The notes under the pieces: generated by a model
The model's input: only the letters and a program-made list of their open reading frames with translations
Database searches by the model: none
What the model was told of the DNA's origin: nothing
Part shown: in pieces, positions 26,437-33,938 of the stretch
Position numbering within the stretch: the stretch's first letter is position 1
Layout of the letters: each line of letters begins with the position of its first letter
NCBI GenBank assembly: GCA_934271235.1
Contig: CAKQQT010000013.1
Span: forward strand, 1-64,000
Direction of reading: 5' to 3'
DNA length: 64,000 nucleotides
Origin: an uncultured Clostridia bacterium
GTDB lineage: Bacteria; Bacillota; Clostridia; Peptostreptococcales; Anaerovoracaceae
Program-made: the position numbers and the translations under genes

Positions 26437-26782
26437 CGGGCAGAGCAGACGGTCGCGTGGGTCCTTGTGATCCATGAGGAAAGTCCGGGCTCCGCAGGGC
26501 AAGGATGCCGGATAACGTCCGGCGTAGGTAACTATAGGGAAAGTGCAACAGAAACATTCCGCCGAAACAGTACGGCTGTGGTAAGGTTGAAATGGTGAGG
26601 TAAGAGCTCACCGGCGGCATGGAGACATGCCGGCCGTGTAAACCCCATCCGGAGCAAGACCAAAGAGGGGCCAAGGGTGGCTGCCCGTCACCTCCCGGTA
26701 GGTAGGTCGCTGGAGCTTGTCAGCAATGGCAAGTCGAGATAGATGATCGTCAAATACAGAACCCGGCTTACAGCTCTGCCCG
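26437..26782 (+). ncRNA. rnpB: RNase P RNA, type A
   Basis: CGGGCAGAGC (26437-26446) pairs with GCTCTGCCCG (26773-26782) as helix P1. Universal core sequences are present: GAGGAAAGTCCGGGCTCC (about 26475-26492), GGGAAAGTGCAACAGAAA in the middle, GGTAAGAGCTCACC and the 3' block ACAGAACCCGGCTTACAG. The RNA is the catalytic part of RNase P, which trims tRNA 5' ends. The roughly 346-nt length and layout fit the A-type found in many clostridia. Confidence 0.95.
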
Positions 26783-26810
26783 AATGCAATAGATACAGTA
26801 TGAGAGGAAG

Positions 26811-26836
26811 ATGGTGCGTGCAGCGCCATTTTTTTC
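26811..26836 (+). terminator. Terminator of rnpB
   Basis: ATGGTGC (26811-26817) pairs with GCGCCAT (26823-26829, one G-T pair), followed by seven T. Confidence 0.75.
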
Positions 26837-26865
26837 TCACAATATTGCTTAAAAAATAACAAAAA

Positions 26866-26970
26866 AATCTTGATTTTGTGTAAGAATTATATTATAAAAA
26901 CTTTTGATTTCGTGTATAATAAGAATTGAAAAAATCTTGTTTTCGTGTTAAAATCAAAGTATAAAAGTTT
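26866..26970 (+). promoter_or_regulatory. Three imperfect 33-34 bp direct repeats upstream of the DUF4143 ATPase
   Basis: The motif TTGATTTTGTGTAA (26870), TTGATTTCGTGTATAAT (26904) and TTGTTTTCGTGTTAAAAT (26937) recurs every 33-34 bp, each preceded by an A-rich run. Together with the terminator they fill most of 26783-26999. The regular phase suggests a stack of protein sites or tandem promoters controlling the ATPase. Confidence 0.5.
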
Positions 26971-26999
26971 TACATTTTCTTTTGAGGAGGGAAGCAGCG

Positions 27000-28352
27000 G
27001 TGAGAAGAAAGATCTATGAAGATATTCTGAAATGGAAAAGAAGCAGTGCAGGGCAGACAGCGCTCCTGATCGACGGAGCGCGGCGTGTCGGCAAAAGCTA
27101 TATTGCGGAGAAATTTGCAGAGGCGGAATATAAGAGCCATATCCTGATCGACTTCAACCGGGCGCCCAAAGAGGTGACAGAGCTGTTTGACCATTATTTG
27201 AATGATCTGGACACTCTGTTTATGTATCTTTCCGGCTTCTACAACACGAAGCTGTATGAACGGGAAACGCTGATCATTCTTGACGAGGTGCAGTTATGTC
27301 CGCGTGCGCGCTCTGCCATCAAGTATCTTGTGGCAGACGGACGTTACGACTACCTTGAAACAGGTTCCCTGATGTCGATCAAAAAAAACGTGAAAGACAT
27401 CCTGATTCCGTCCGAGGAAGAACATCTTAAAATGTATCCGCTCGATTTTGAAGAATTTCTGTGGGCGCTGGATAATGAAACTCTGATGCCGCTGATACAG
27501 AACTGCTACGAAAAAAGGCAGCCGATGGGGCAGGCGCTCCATCGCAAGGCCATGGACTATTTCAGACAGTATATGATCGTAGGCGGCATGCCGCAGGCGG
27601 TTGCGCGATATGTTGAGACGCACGATTTTGACAGCGTGGACCGGGTGAAGCGGGCAATCCTTGAGCTGTATCGCGCGGATATCGTGAAACATGCTGCCGG
27701 ATACGAGATGAAAGTAGAACAGATTTTTGACGATATTCCCGCGCAGCTTCAAAAACACGACAAGAAATTCAAGCTGTCGTCCTTAAAAAAGGAAGCGCGT
27801 TTCAGGGAGTATGACGACGCGCTGTTTTGGCTGTCTGACGCCATGATCGCGAATCTGTGCTACAATTCCACGGCGCCGAGCATCGGACTGAAACTGAACA
27901 TGGACCGATTGACTTTGAAATGCTATATGGCAGATACCGGCCTGCTCATCAGCCATGCATTTGACGAAAACGGTATTGTAAGCGAGGAAATCTACAAAAA
28001 GCTATTGTTTGATAAGCTCGAGTTCAACAAAGGGATGATCGTCGAGAACCTTGTGGCGCAAATGCTGACTGCCGCCGGCCATAAACTCTATTTTTATTCC
28101 AATCCATCCCGTGATGAGGTAAGCGAGCGAATGGAGATCGATTTTTTGATCGCCAAAAGCAAAATCAGCAGCCGCCATAATATTTCCCCGATCGAAGTGA
28201 AATCCGGCAAAAACTATACCCTGACATCCCTAAAGAAGTTTCGAAACAAGTACGCGGAGCAAACAGATACCCCTTATGTCCTGCATACCGGAGATCGGAA
28301 AGAAGAGGATGGGATCACCTATCTGCCGCTCTATATGACACCGCTTCTTTGA
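27000..28352 (+). CDS. AAA-family ATPase with DUF4143
   Basis: The 450-residue protein has Walker A GARRVGKS (26-33), Walker B LIILDEVQ (about 86-93) and, in the second half, the DUF4143 region containing a PD-(D/E)XK-like pattern (RMEIDFLI ... SPIEVKSGKNYTLTSLKKF, about 377-415). These proteins are abundant accessory ATPases in gut and oral anaerobes; no biochemical role is established and a defence or DNA-related function has only been suggested. The GTG start at 27000 follows GAGGAGGG. It is flanked by its own repeats and terminator, and looks like an insertion between rnpB and the following regulator. Confidence 0.85.
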   Translation: MRRKIYEDILKWKRSSAGQTALLIDGARRVGKSYIAEKFAEAEYKSHILIDFNRAPKEVTELFDHYLNDLDTLFMYLSGFYNTKLYERETLIILDEVQLCPRARSAIKYLVADGRYDYLETGSLMSIKKNVKDILIPSEEEHLKMYPLDFEEFLWALDNETLMPLIQNCYEKRQPMGQALHRKAMDYFRQYMIVGGMPQAVARYVETHDFDSVDRVKRAILELYRADIVKHAAGYEMKVEQIFDDIPAQLQKHDKKFKLSSLKKEARFREYDDALFWLSDAMIANLCYNSTAPSIGLKLNMDRLTLKCYMADTGLLISHAFDENGIVSEEIYKKLLFDKLEFNKGMIVENLVAQMLTAAGHKLYFYSNPSRDEVSERMEIDFLIAKSKISSRHNISPIEVKSGKNYTLTSLKKFRNKYAEQTDTPYVLHTGDRKEEDGITYLPLYMTPLL

Positions 28353-28392
28353 AGGTGCGTGTAACGACAGAAAAACATCGCAAAACCGCATC

Positions 28393-28427
28393 AGCACCTT
28401 GCACAGCAAAGCAGGGTGCTTTTTTTG
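28393..28427 (+). terminator. Terminator of the DUF4143 ATPase gene
   Basis: AGCACC (28393-28398) with TTGC inside pairs with GCA and GGGTGCT (28411-28420), followed by seven T. Confidence 0.8.
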
Positions 28428-28471
28428 TGCTTTCATATATTGCTTTCTTATGAAAGAAAAAAGAATTGAAA

Positions 28472-28516
28472 TTTAATAAAATTAAACTTGACTTTAATAA
28501 AATTAAAGTTTATACT
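28472..28516 (+). promoter_or_regulatory. Promoter with twin palindromic operators for the DUF2089 operon
   Basis: TTGACT (28488-28493), 17 bp, TATACT (28511-28516). The 15-bp palindrome TTTAATAAAATTAAA occurs at 28472-28486 and again at 28493-28507, exactly 21 bp apart. One copy abuts the -35 element and the other fills the spacer. The layout fits cooperative repression, presumably by the HTH protein encoded next. Confidence 0.65.
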
Positions 28517-28545
28517 AAAGAAAAGTAAAAAAAGGGGGAATACAT

Positions 28546-28851
28546 ATGGCAATCACGACCGTCCCGGAATGGATGGAAAATTTAGAAGAAGAAGACCTTG
28601 TTTTCATTAAAAAGTTCGTTCTGTACAGCGGGTCACTGAAAAAACTTGCCGAGAGCTATGAAGTCACCTATCCGACCGTGCGCCTCAGACTGGACAAATT
28701 GATCGACAAGATTCGGGCACAGGAGCAGGAGGAAACTGCACCTTATGTCAAACTGATCAAGAAACTGGCGTTGGAGGACCGTATCGATTTTGAAGCGGCG
28801 AAAATCCTGATCAGCACTTATCGGAAAGAGAAAAGCGAGGAAAACAAATGA
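28546..28851 (+). CDS. DUF2089-type helix-turn-helix regulator
   Basis: The 101-residue protein matches the DUF2089 core: WMENLEEEDLVFIKKFVLYSGSLKKLAESYEVTYPTVRLRLDKLI, with the helix-turn-helix at about residues 28-55. It lacks the N-terminal zinc ribbon of longer members. It probably binds the twin palindromes in its own promoter. A strong AAAGGGGG site lies before the ATG, and the stop overlaps the next start (4 nt), so it is coupled to two membrane-protein genes, a layout like a one-component sensor with membrane effectors. Confidence 0.85.
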   Translation: MAITTVPEWMENLEEEDLVFIKKFVLYSGSLKKLAESYEVTYPTVRLRLDKLIDKIRAQEQEETAPYVKLIKKLALEDRIDFEAAKILISTYRKEKSEENK

Positions 28852-29513
28852 AGATGATGGAACTGGTGATACAAAATCTGCTGCTCTTTTATTTCATCGT
28901 GACTTATCTCGGCGTTGGGGCGGGTCTTGTGATAACGGAAAGTCTGCTGCTGAAAAGAGGCAGCCGCCGCAGTCTGCTGCTCTTCCTGCTGATCGTGGGC
29001 GTGCTTTCCTTTTGCGTCTTTTTGGCTTGTCCGGTGAGCCGGACTGCCGTGCCGCACGATATTGTGAAGCTGGAAGTAAAGATCGATGGCAGTACCACGG
29101 GCACACAGATCGCGATGATCGACCGAAGCAGCGGCAGCACAAAAAAAGAACTGATCGAACTAGGTGAACTGATCCTGCAGGATGACGACAACAGCCGGTA
29201 TCTGACAGTCCGCGCAGAGCAGGGGAAATTTATCTGTGAGGATGAACCGAACTATGCGGCAGCGATCACACAGACGATGCGGGAACAGAAGATCAAAACC
29301 GACGGGTTCAGCGGGCGTTCTCTTTCTTATCAGGAACTGCTTGCAGAAATGGGGAAAACCGCGTCGGGCACATCCGGGATGCCGCAGGCAGAAGTCTTGA
29401 AATCAGTACTGGTGTTTCTGCCGGAACTGATCCTGATCTTGCGCTGGCTGCTCGTGTCGCGGAAACGTAAAAAGGAAAGAATGCTGAAAAAAATGAAACT
29501 GACGGATCTGTAG
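28848..29513 (+). CDS. Membrane protein of unknown function, operon partner of DUF2089
   Basis: The 221-residue protein has two N-terminal hydrophobic segments (about 7-31 and 40-62), an extracytoplasmic domain of about 125 residues, a C-terminal helix (about 186-205) and a basic tail KRKKERMLKKMKLTDL. The next protein has the same plan and a related tail, so the two are probably distant paralogues. No enzymatic motif is visible. Confidence 0.6.
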   Translation: MKMMELVIQNLLLFYFIVTYLGVGAGLVITESLLLKRGSRRSLLLFLLIVGVLSFCVFLACPVSRTAVPHDIVKLEVKIDGSTTGTQIAMIDRSSGSTKKELIELGELILQDDDNSRYLTVRAEQGKFICEDEPNYAAAITQTMREQKIKTDGFSGRSLSYQELLAEMGKTASGTSGMPQAEVLKSVLVFLPELILILRWLLVSRKRKKERMLKKMKLTDL

Positions 29514-29526
29514 GAGGGGTAGAAAT

Positions 29527-30117
29527 ATGAACTGGATGATCAGTCTATGCATCAGCTTATGCCTGGGGAGCGGGCTTCTGATCTTGGAATTTTACTTATC
29601 AAAAAAGAAAGCATGGCAGGCAGGACTTGTGCCGCTTCTCGTTATCTGGCTCTGCGCCTGCGGCCTGGAAATTTACACAGAACAACAGTATAGAGGCTAT
29701 CAGACCTTTACGGATGCTTATCCGATGGAAAACGGGATGATCGCGGAAATGGCGATCAAGCAGGATGCAAAGCAAAACAACATCGCGTTCAGTGATCTTG
29801 CGATCAAAGATCAGGACGGAACACTGCGGGATACCGATCAGATCCGGATACAGGGCGAAACCATCCTTTCGCGTTATCCGAGCGCTGCGTCCAAGTTTGC
29901 TAAAAAGTACGCACTGCAAGGGGACAGCGTACCGGAAGATTTTGTGACAGACGAAAACGTTTTTTTTGGGGATACGAGCATCAGCCGTCATGGTTTCCTG
30001 CAAACCGGCGCCTTGCTTCTGCTGCCGCTGCTGCTTCTCTACGGATGTATCCGTTATCTGAAGCGAAAAGAACGCATCCGCCGGGAGCTTAAGGAAATGG
30101 GCCTGAAATTTCTGTAA
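29527..30117 (+). CDS. Membrane protein of unknown function, second DUF2089 operon partner
   Basis: The 196-residue protein has two N-terminal hydrophobic segments (about 4-22 and 31-49), an extracytoplasmic domain (about 50-155), a C-terminal helix (about 157-176) and a basic tail LKRKERIRRELKEMGLKFL. It resembles its neighbour in layout but is shorter. GGAGGGG precedes the ATG, 13 nt after the previous stop, and a terminator follows. Function unknown. Confidence 0.6.
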   Translation: MNWMISLCISLCLGSGLLILEFYLSKKKAWQAGLVPLLVIWLCACGLEIYTEQQYRGYQTFTDAYPMENGMIAEMAIKQDAKQNNIAFSDLAIKDQDGTLRDTDQIRIQGETILSRYPSAASKFAKKYALQGDSVPEDFVTDENVFFGDTSISRHGFLQTGALLLLPLLLLYGCIRYLKRKERIRRELKEMGLKFL

Positions 30118-30119
30118 AT

Positions 30120-30146
30120 CAGAGAGTGAGCGATCACTCTCTCTTT
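30120..30146 (+). terminator. Terminator of the DUF2089 operon
   Basis: AGAGAGTGA pairs with TCACTCTCT around GCGA (30121-30142), followed by a short T-run. Confidence 0.75.
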
Positions 30147-30220
30147 TGCGAAAGTATAACCGGCCTTTCTTAAAGAAGAAATTGAGGAATTGTAGTTTAC
30201 AGGGATTGATTGAAAATCAA

Positions 30221-30267
30221 AACCGGGTGCATGCTGCCTTGCGGGGCAGACTTGCATCCGGTTTTTT
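30221..30267. terminator. Bidirectional terminator between convergent genes
   Basis: ACCGGGTGCA and TGCATCCGGT arms (30222-30262, one G-T pair) with an inner CTGCC/GGCAG stem. T-runs lie on the 3' side in the plus direction, and the minus strand reads GGTTTTGATTTT. Confidence 0.7.
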
Positions 30268-30337
30268 GACGTGCGTTCGGCAGTTTCGCCGACAGACGAT
30301 GGTCGGCCGGGTAACTGTCAGGCGGTGAAAGCGGACT

Positions 30338-30514
30338 TTACTGCAGCTGCAGGATCAGTTTTACCGCGGCGATGAGCAGGATGACGGCGCCGACGCCGCT
30401 GATGACGGAATAGATTTTTTTGGATTCCGGGTCATCCTTTTCTTTTTTGAGATAGTACAGGCCGACGCCGGTAACGGCAGTGCCGATCAAGTTTCCGAGA
30501 ATACTGATGATCAT
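30338..30514 (-). CDS. Two-helix membrane microprotein coupled to the P-type ATPase gene
   Basis: This 58-residue protein has two hydrophobic stretches (about residues 1-20 and 36-57) separated by a charged hinge KKEKDDPESKK. The ATG at 30514 overlaps the stop of the ATPase gene by 4 nt and has GGAGG 8 nt upstream, so translation is coupled. I do not recognise a family. A regulatory peptide for the transporter, comparable in principle to small subunits of other P-type ATPases, is a possibility. Confidence 0.6.
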   Translation of the reverse strand: MIISILGNLIGTAVTGVGLYYLKKEKDDPESKKIYSVISGVGAVILLIAAVKLILQLQ

Positions 30515-32808
30515 GATTTTTTCCTCCAGTTTAATAAGAATGCTGAGTTAATGATGACGAGCACGGAGCCTGCGTTATGGACTAAGGCGCCGATGACCGG
30601 ATTCAGGATACCGGTGATCGCCAGGATGATGGCAACAAAGTTGAGTGTCATCGAGAACGTTAAGTTGAGTTTGATGGTCGTCATCATCCGCTTAGATAAG
30701 GCAAGCAGATGCGGCAGTTCTTTGACCTCGTCATCGACCAATGCGATATCTGCAGCATCGACCGCAATGTCACTGCCGACGCCGCCCATGGCGATGCCGA
30801 CCAGTGCTTTTTTGAGCGCCGGCGCATCGTTGATCCCGTCGCCGATCATGCAGACCTGCGTACCGGACTGCTGGTATTCGTCGATGATCGCCAGCTTGGT
30901 TTCCGGCAGGCATTCCGCGTGCAGATCGGAAATATGCAGCTTCCGGGCGATGCTGCCGGCAGCGTTTTCGTTATCTCCGGTCAGCAGCAGCGGCTGGATC
31001 CCGAGCGCATGCAGGCGTTGGATCATGTCGGCACTGTCTTCCCGCAGCATATCGGAAAGGGCGAGGTATCCGCAGTAGGTACCGTCTACTGTCAGGTAAG
31101 TAAGGGTGCAGCCCTGCTGCAGGAGCGCAGCGTCCGCTGTGTGTGAAGCGGCTTCGATGTGATGATCGCGGAGAAGCGCCAGACTTCCGGCAAGCACTTC
31201 TCTGCCGTTTACCGTGGCGGAAACGCCGCGGCCGGGGATCATGCGGAAGTCCGAAACTTCAGGACTTTCTTGATCCGCCTGCGGGCTCGCAGATGCGTCT
31301 GTCTTGGCTGCAGTCTCCGCGCCGGACGGCGTGTCGAGGTAACGGCGGTAAGAAGCGACGATCGCTTTGCCGAGCGGATGTTCGGAAAATTTTTCGGCCG
31401 CTGCCGCCAGCTTATAAAGCTCTCCTTCCGGAAAGTCCGGATGCAGGCTTTGGATGCTGACGACCTGCGGCGTACCGTAAGTCAAGGTGCCGGTCTTGTC
31501 GAAAGCGACAACTTTGACGCCGGCGAGCCGTTCGAGCGCGTCGCCCTCCCGGACCAAAAATCCGTGCTTGGTGGCATTGCCGATGGCTGCCATGATCGCG
31601 GTCGGCGTTGCCAGGACCAGCGCGCACGGACAGAAAACGACCAGAATGGTGACGGCGCGGATGATCAACCCGGTGATCAGCCAGGTCAGGACCGCGGCAG
31701 TCAGAGCGATGACAACGATCCAGGTGGCCCAGCGGTCTGCGATACCGACGATCTTCGCCTTGCCCGCGTCGGCGGACTGCACCAGACGGATCATGCGCTG
31801 AATCGAACTGTCTTCGCCAACCTTGGTGGCTTTCATTTCAAAGCTGCCGAACTGGTTGACGGTACCGCTGGATACCTCATCATTCGGTCCTTTATCGACC
31901 GGCAGGGATTCACCGGTCATCACCGCTTGGTTGATGGAAGTCTGTCCGGAAAGGATGACGCCGTCAACGGGAATGGTTTCTCCCGGCAGGACGCGCAGCA
32001 CATCGCCGACCGCAACCTCTGCGGCAGGAACGATCTCTTCTGTTCCGCCAAGGATCCGTCTTGCAGTCTGCGGCGTCAGATGCACCAGCTTTTCGATGCC
32101 GGCGCGGGCCTTGGCAACGGTCAGGTCTTCCAACAGAGCGCCGAGCTGCATGATGAACGCGACTTCACCGGCCGCGAAATCTTCGCCGATCAGCGGCAGG
32201 ATCAGATAGTTCCAAATGCCGTGCGCGTCACGTTGTTTCTTTTTTCCGAAGAAATAGACGATGACCGCGATATCTAGCATGATGAAAGAGAAGATCGCGC
32301 CGAAGTTTACCAGACGGACCAGGGTATTGACCGGAATGACCATGGCAATGACCAGAGAGAATACGGCCAGAAAGCCGATCGCCTTGTACGGTGTCTGGAA
32401 TTTCGGATGTACCGCGCCTAAAAATCCCGGCAGCACTTTGTCGCGGCCCATCGTGAAGAGCAAACGCGCGGCGGATGACTGCGCGACCAGTGTGTTGGCG
32501 ATCCCGGCAGCCAGCAGGGTGATGATCACCATGAAGAATTCAAACCACTTGCCGATCGCCAAGGAAGCTGCATCGTAGAAACCGGTTGCGGCGTCAGTAT
32601 TCTGCCAATCCGGCAGGATGGTGCATGCGAGGTAGGTTTCTACGACGAAAACAAAGCCGCCGCTGGCAGCTTCGATTTCTCCGAAAACGGCCATCGGCGC
32701 GATCAGGGTCATCATAACGATGCCGTAAAATACAAGGTCTTTTAATTTTAGAGACCGATTTAACGTGGGCTGCTGCGCGGCAGCCGCTTGTTTGTTATCT
32801 TCCATCAT
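30511..32808 (-). CDS. Chimera of APC permease fragments and a P1B-type metal ATPase lacking its N-terminus
   Basis: The 765-residue reading frame has two unrelated parts. Residues 1-51 (LKLKDLVFYGIVMM... EAASGG) match the first helix region of APC-superfamily permeases. Residues 52-208 match a later APC region (VVETYLACTILPDW, GIANTLVAQSSAARLLFTMGRD, HPKFQTPY), with the intervening helices missing. From about 209 (EDFAAGEVAFIMQLGALLED) to the end it is a heavy-metal P-type ATPase: TGES, CPC (393-395), DKTGT (437-441), SEHPLGKAI and GDGINDAPAL, but without metal-binding domain or the first membrane pair. GGAGGAAT supports the start at 32808. It may be a rearranged gene or an assembly chimera; transport function is doubtful. 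Confidence 0.8.
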   Translation of the reverse strand: MMEDNKQAAAAQQPTLNRSLKLKDLVFYGIVMMTLIAPMAVFGEIEAASGGFVFVVETYLACTILPDWQNTDAATGFYDAASLAIGKWFEFFMVIITLLAAGIANTLVAQSSAARLLFTMGRDKVLPGFLGAVHPKFQTPYKAIGFLAVFSLVIAMVIPVNTLVRLVNFGAIFSFIMLDIAVIVYFFGKKKQRDAHGIWNYLILPLIGEDFAAGEVAFIMQLGALLEDLTVAKARAGIEKLVHLTPQTARRILGGTEEIVPAAEVAVGDVLRVLPGETIPVDGVILSGQTSINQAVMTGESLPVDKGPNDEVSSGTVNQFGSFEMKATKVGEDSSIQRMIRLVQSADAGKAKIVGIADRWATWIVVIALTAAVLTWLITGLIIRAVTILVVFCPCALVLATPTAIMAAIGNATKHGFLVREGDALERLAGVKVVAFDKTGTLTYGTPQVVSIQSLHPDFPEGELYKLAAAAEKFSEHPLGKAIVASYRRYLDTPSGAETAAKTDASASPQADQESPEVSDFRMIPGRGVSATVNGREVLAGSLALLRDHHIEAASHTADAALLQQGCTLTYLTVDGTYCGYLALSDMLREDSADMIQRLHALGIQPLLLTGDNENAAGSIARKLHISDLHAECLPETKLAIIDEYQQSGTQVCMIGDGINDAPALKKALVGIAMGGVGSDIAVDAADIALVDDEVKELPHLLALSKRMMTTIKLNLTFSMTLNFVAIILAITGILNPVIGALVHNAGSVLVIINSAFLLNWRKKS

Positions 32809-32846
32809 GATTGTTCATTCCTCCGTTTGCATTGATGTTGTGAAAC

Positions 32847-33728
32847 TTATTTTACGAGAGCCTTGCCGGCGATCTTCGGAACGCCCGCGCGGATGCACAT
32901 ATTGATCGGGCATGGCAGCGTGAACTGGTTGATCTCGATGTCACATTGCAGAGACATATACAGGAACGCGTCGGTCGCATCCCAGCCGTAGGCATTCATG
33001 ATCAGCCGCTGCATCTCCGCGCAGGCACATTTGAGCGCCTCTTCGTATTCCGGGCGAGCGGTGTTGACATACCATTTTTCCGGCGTTTCGGTCACCGGAT
33101 GGTGCAGTTCAAAGTTCTTGATCACCGAGACGCGGACGGTGATATTGCCGGCGATCTCGATCCCGTTGCCGCAAAGCTCACAGTCGCCCATCGACGCGTG
33201 GATATCGCCCATGCCGAGCAGAGCGCCCGGAACCTGTACCGGGAAGTACATCCTGCTGCCTTTTTTGATGATCTTGCTGTCCATGTTGCCGCCGTGATCT
33301 CCGATCTGTACACAGGCGATCTCTTCTCCGGCCGGCGCGACGCCGATGACGCCGATCATCGGGTCCACTTCCCACTGCAGGTCATTAAAGGTCGCAATGC
33401 GGTTTTTGATCGGGATCACCTTGGTACGCGGCTCGCAGGTCTCGACCAGCGGCCCGCCGATGGCACAGCAGACTCCCTGCGGATCGACTTCTACGTCAAG
33501 GATATCGACGACCAGCACGTCGCCAGGTTCCGCGCCCTCGACATAGAGCAATCCGGTTGCGAGGTCGGATGTTTCCGCATCCAGATCCGACGGAAAGTCC
33601 GCGTCTGTTTTTACCTGGCCGGAATAGCAGTCCAGGGTGCGGAACTGTACGGTTTCTCCGTCTTTTGCCTTGTAGCAAGGTTCATGCTCTTTTGAAAAAG
33701 TTCTTACGTATTGATCCAGAATTACCAT
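32847..33728 (-). CDS. Acetamidase/formamidase family protein
   Basis: The 293-residue protein matches the FmdA_AmdA family: GLLYVEGAEPGDVLVVDILDVEVD, GGPLVETCEPRTKVIPI, HGGNMDSKIIKKGSRMYFPVQVPGALLGMGDIHASMGDCE and NAYGWDATDAFLYMSLQCDIEINQ. Members hydrolyse short amides to ammonia and the acid in the cytoplasm. AGGAGGAAAAAC supports the ATG at 33728; an open frame upstream lacks such a site. A MerR-type promoter directly upstream and the divergent merR gene suggest specific induction. The substrate is unknown. Confidence 0.88.
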   Translation of the reverse strand: MVILDQYVRTFSKEHEPCYKAKDGETVQFRTLDCYSGQVKTDADFPSDLDAETSDLATGLLYVEGAEPGDVLVVDILDVEVDPQGVCCAIGGPLVETCEPRTKVIPIKNRIATFNDLQWEVDPMIGVIGVAPAGEEIACVQIGDHGGNMDSKIIKKGSRMYFPVQVPGALLGMGDIHASMGDCELCGNGIEIAGNITVRVSVIKNFELHHPVTETPEKWYVNTARPEYEEALKCACAEMQRLIMNAYGWDATDAFLYMSLQCDIEINQFTLPCPINMCIRAGVPKIAGKALVK

Positions 33729-33762
33729 ATGTTTTTCCTCCTGTCGGTGTTTTCTTAACAAC

Positions 33763-33793
33763 ATTCTAACCCTCAAGCAAACTTGAGAGTCAA
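33763..33793 (-). promoter_or_regulatory. MerR-type promoter of the acetamidase gene (19-bp spacer)
   Basis: Reading minus: TTGACT (33793-33788), 19-bp spacer, TAGAAT (33768-33763). The perfect dyad CTCAAG-N4-CTTGAG (33772-33787) lies within the over-long spacer, the geometry MerR-family activators need to untwist. Confidence 0.75.
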
Positions 33794-33863
33794 GTGAAAA
33801 AATGGGTTTAAAAACAAAAAAAGAAATACTTTTTTGTGGTCATGACCATCGATGTGATCCGGC

Positions 33864-33892
33864 TTGACTTTGCGGACAGAGTCCGTTACAAT
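33864..33892 (+). promoter_or_regulatory. SigA-type promoter of the merR gene
   Basis: TTGACT (33864-33869), 17 bp, TACAAT (33887-33892). The spacer contains CGGACAGAGTCCG (33873-33885), a possible second operator of different sequence from the one over the acetamidase promoter. Confidence 0.6.
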
Positions 33893-33938
33893 GAGACCAT
33901 CCGAACAGATCATGAGACGAAATGCAGGGAGGAAAACC

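Noticed and set aside
26866..26970. The three regular repeats as a CRISPR array
   Set aside because: The repeats are degenerate and AT-rich, the intervals are similar to each other rather than unique spacers, and no cas gene is present.
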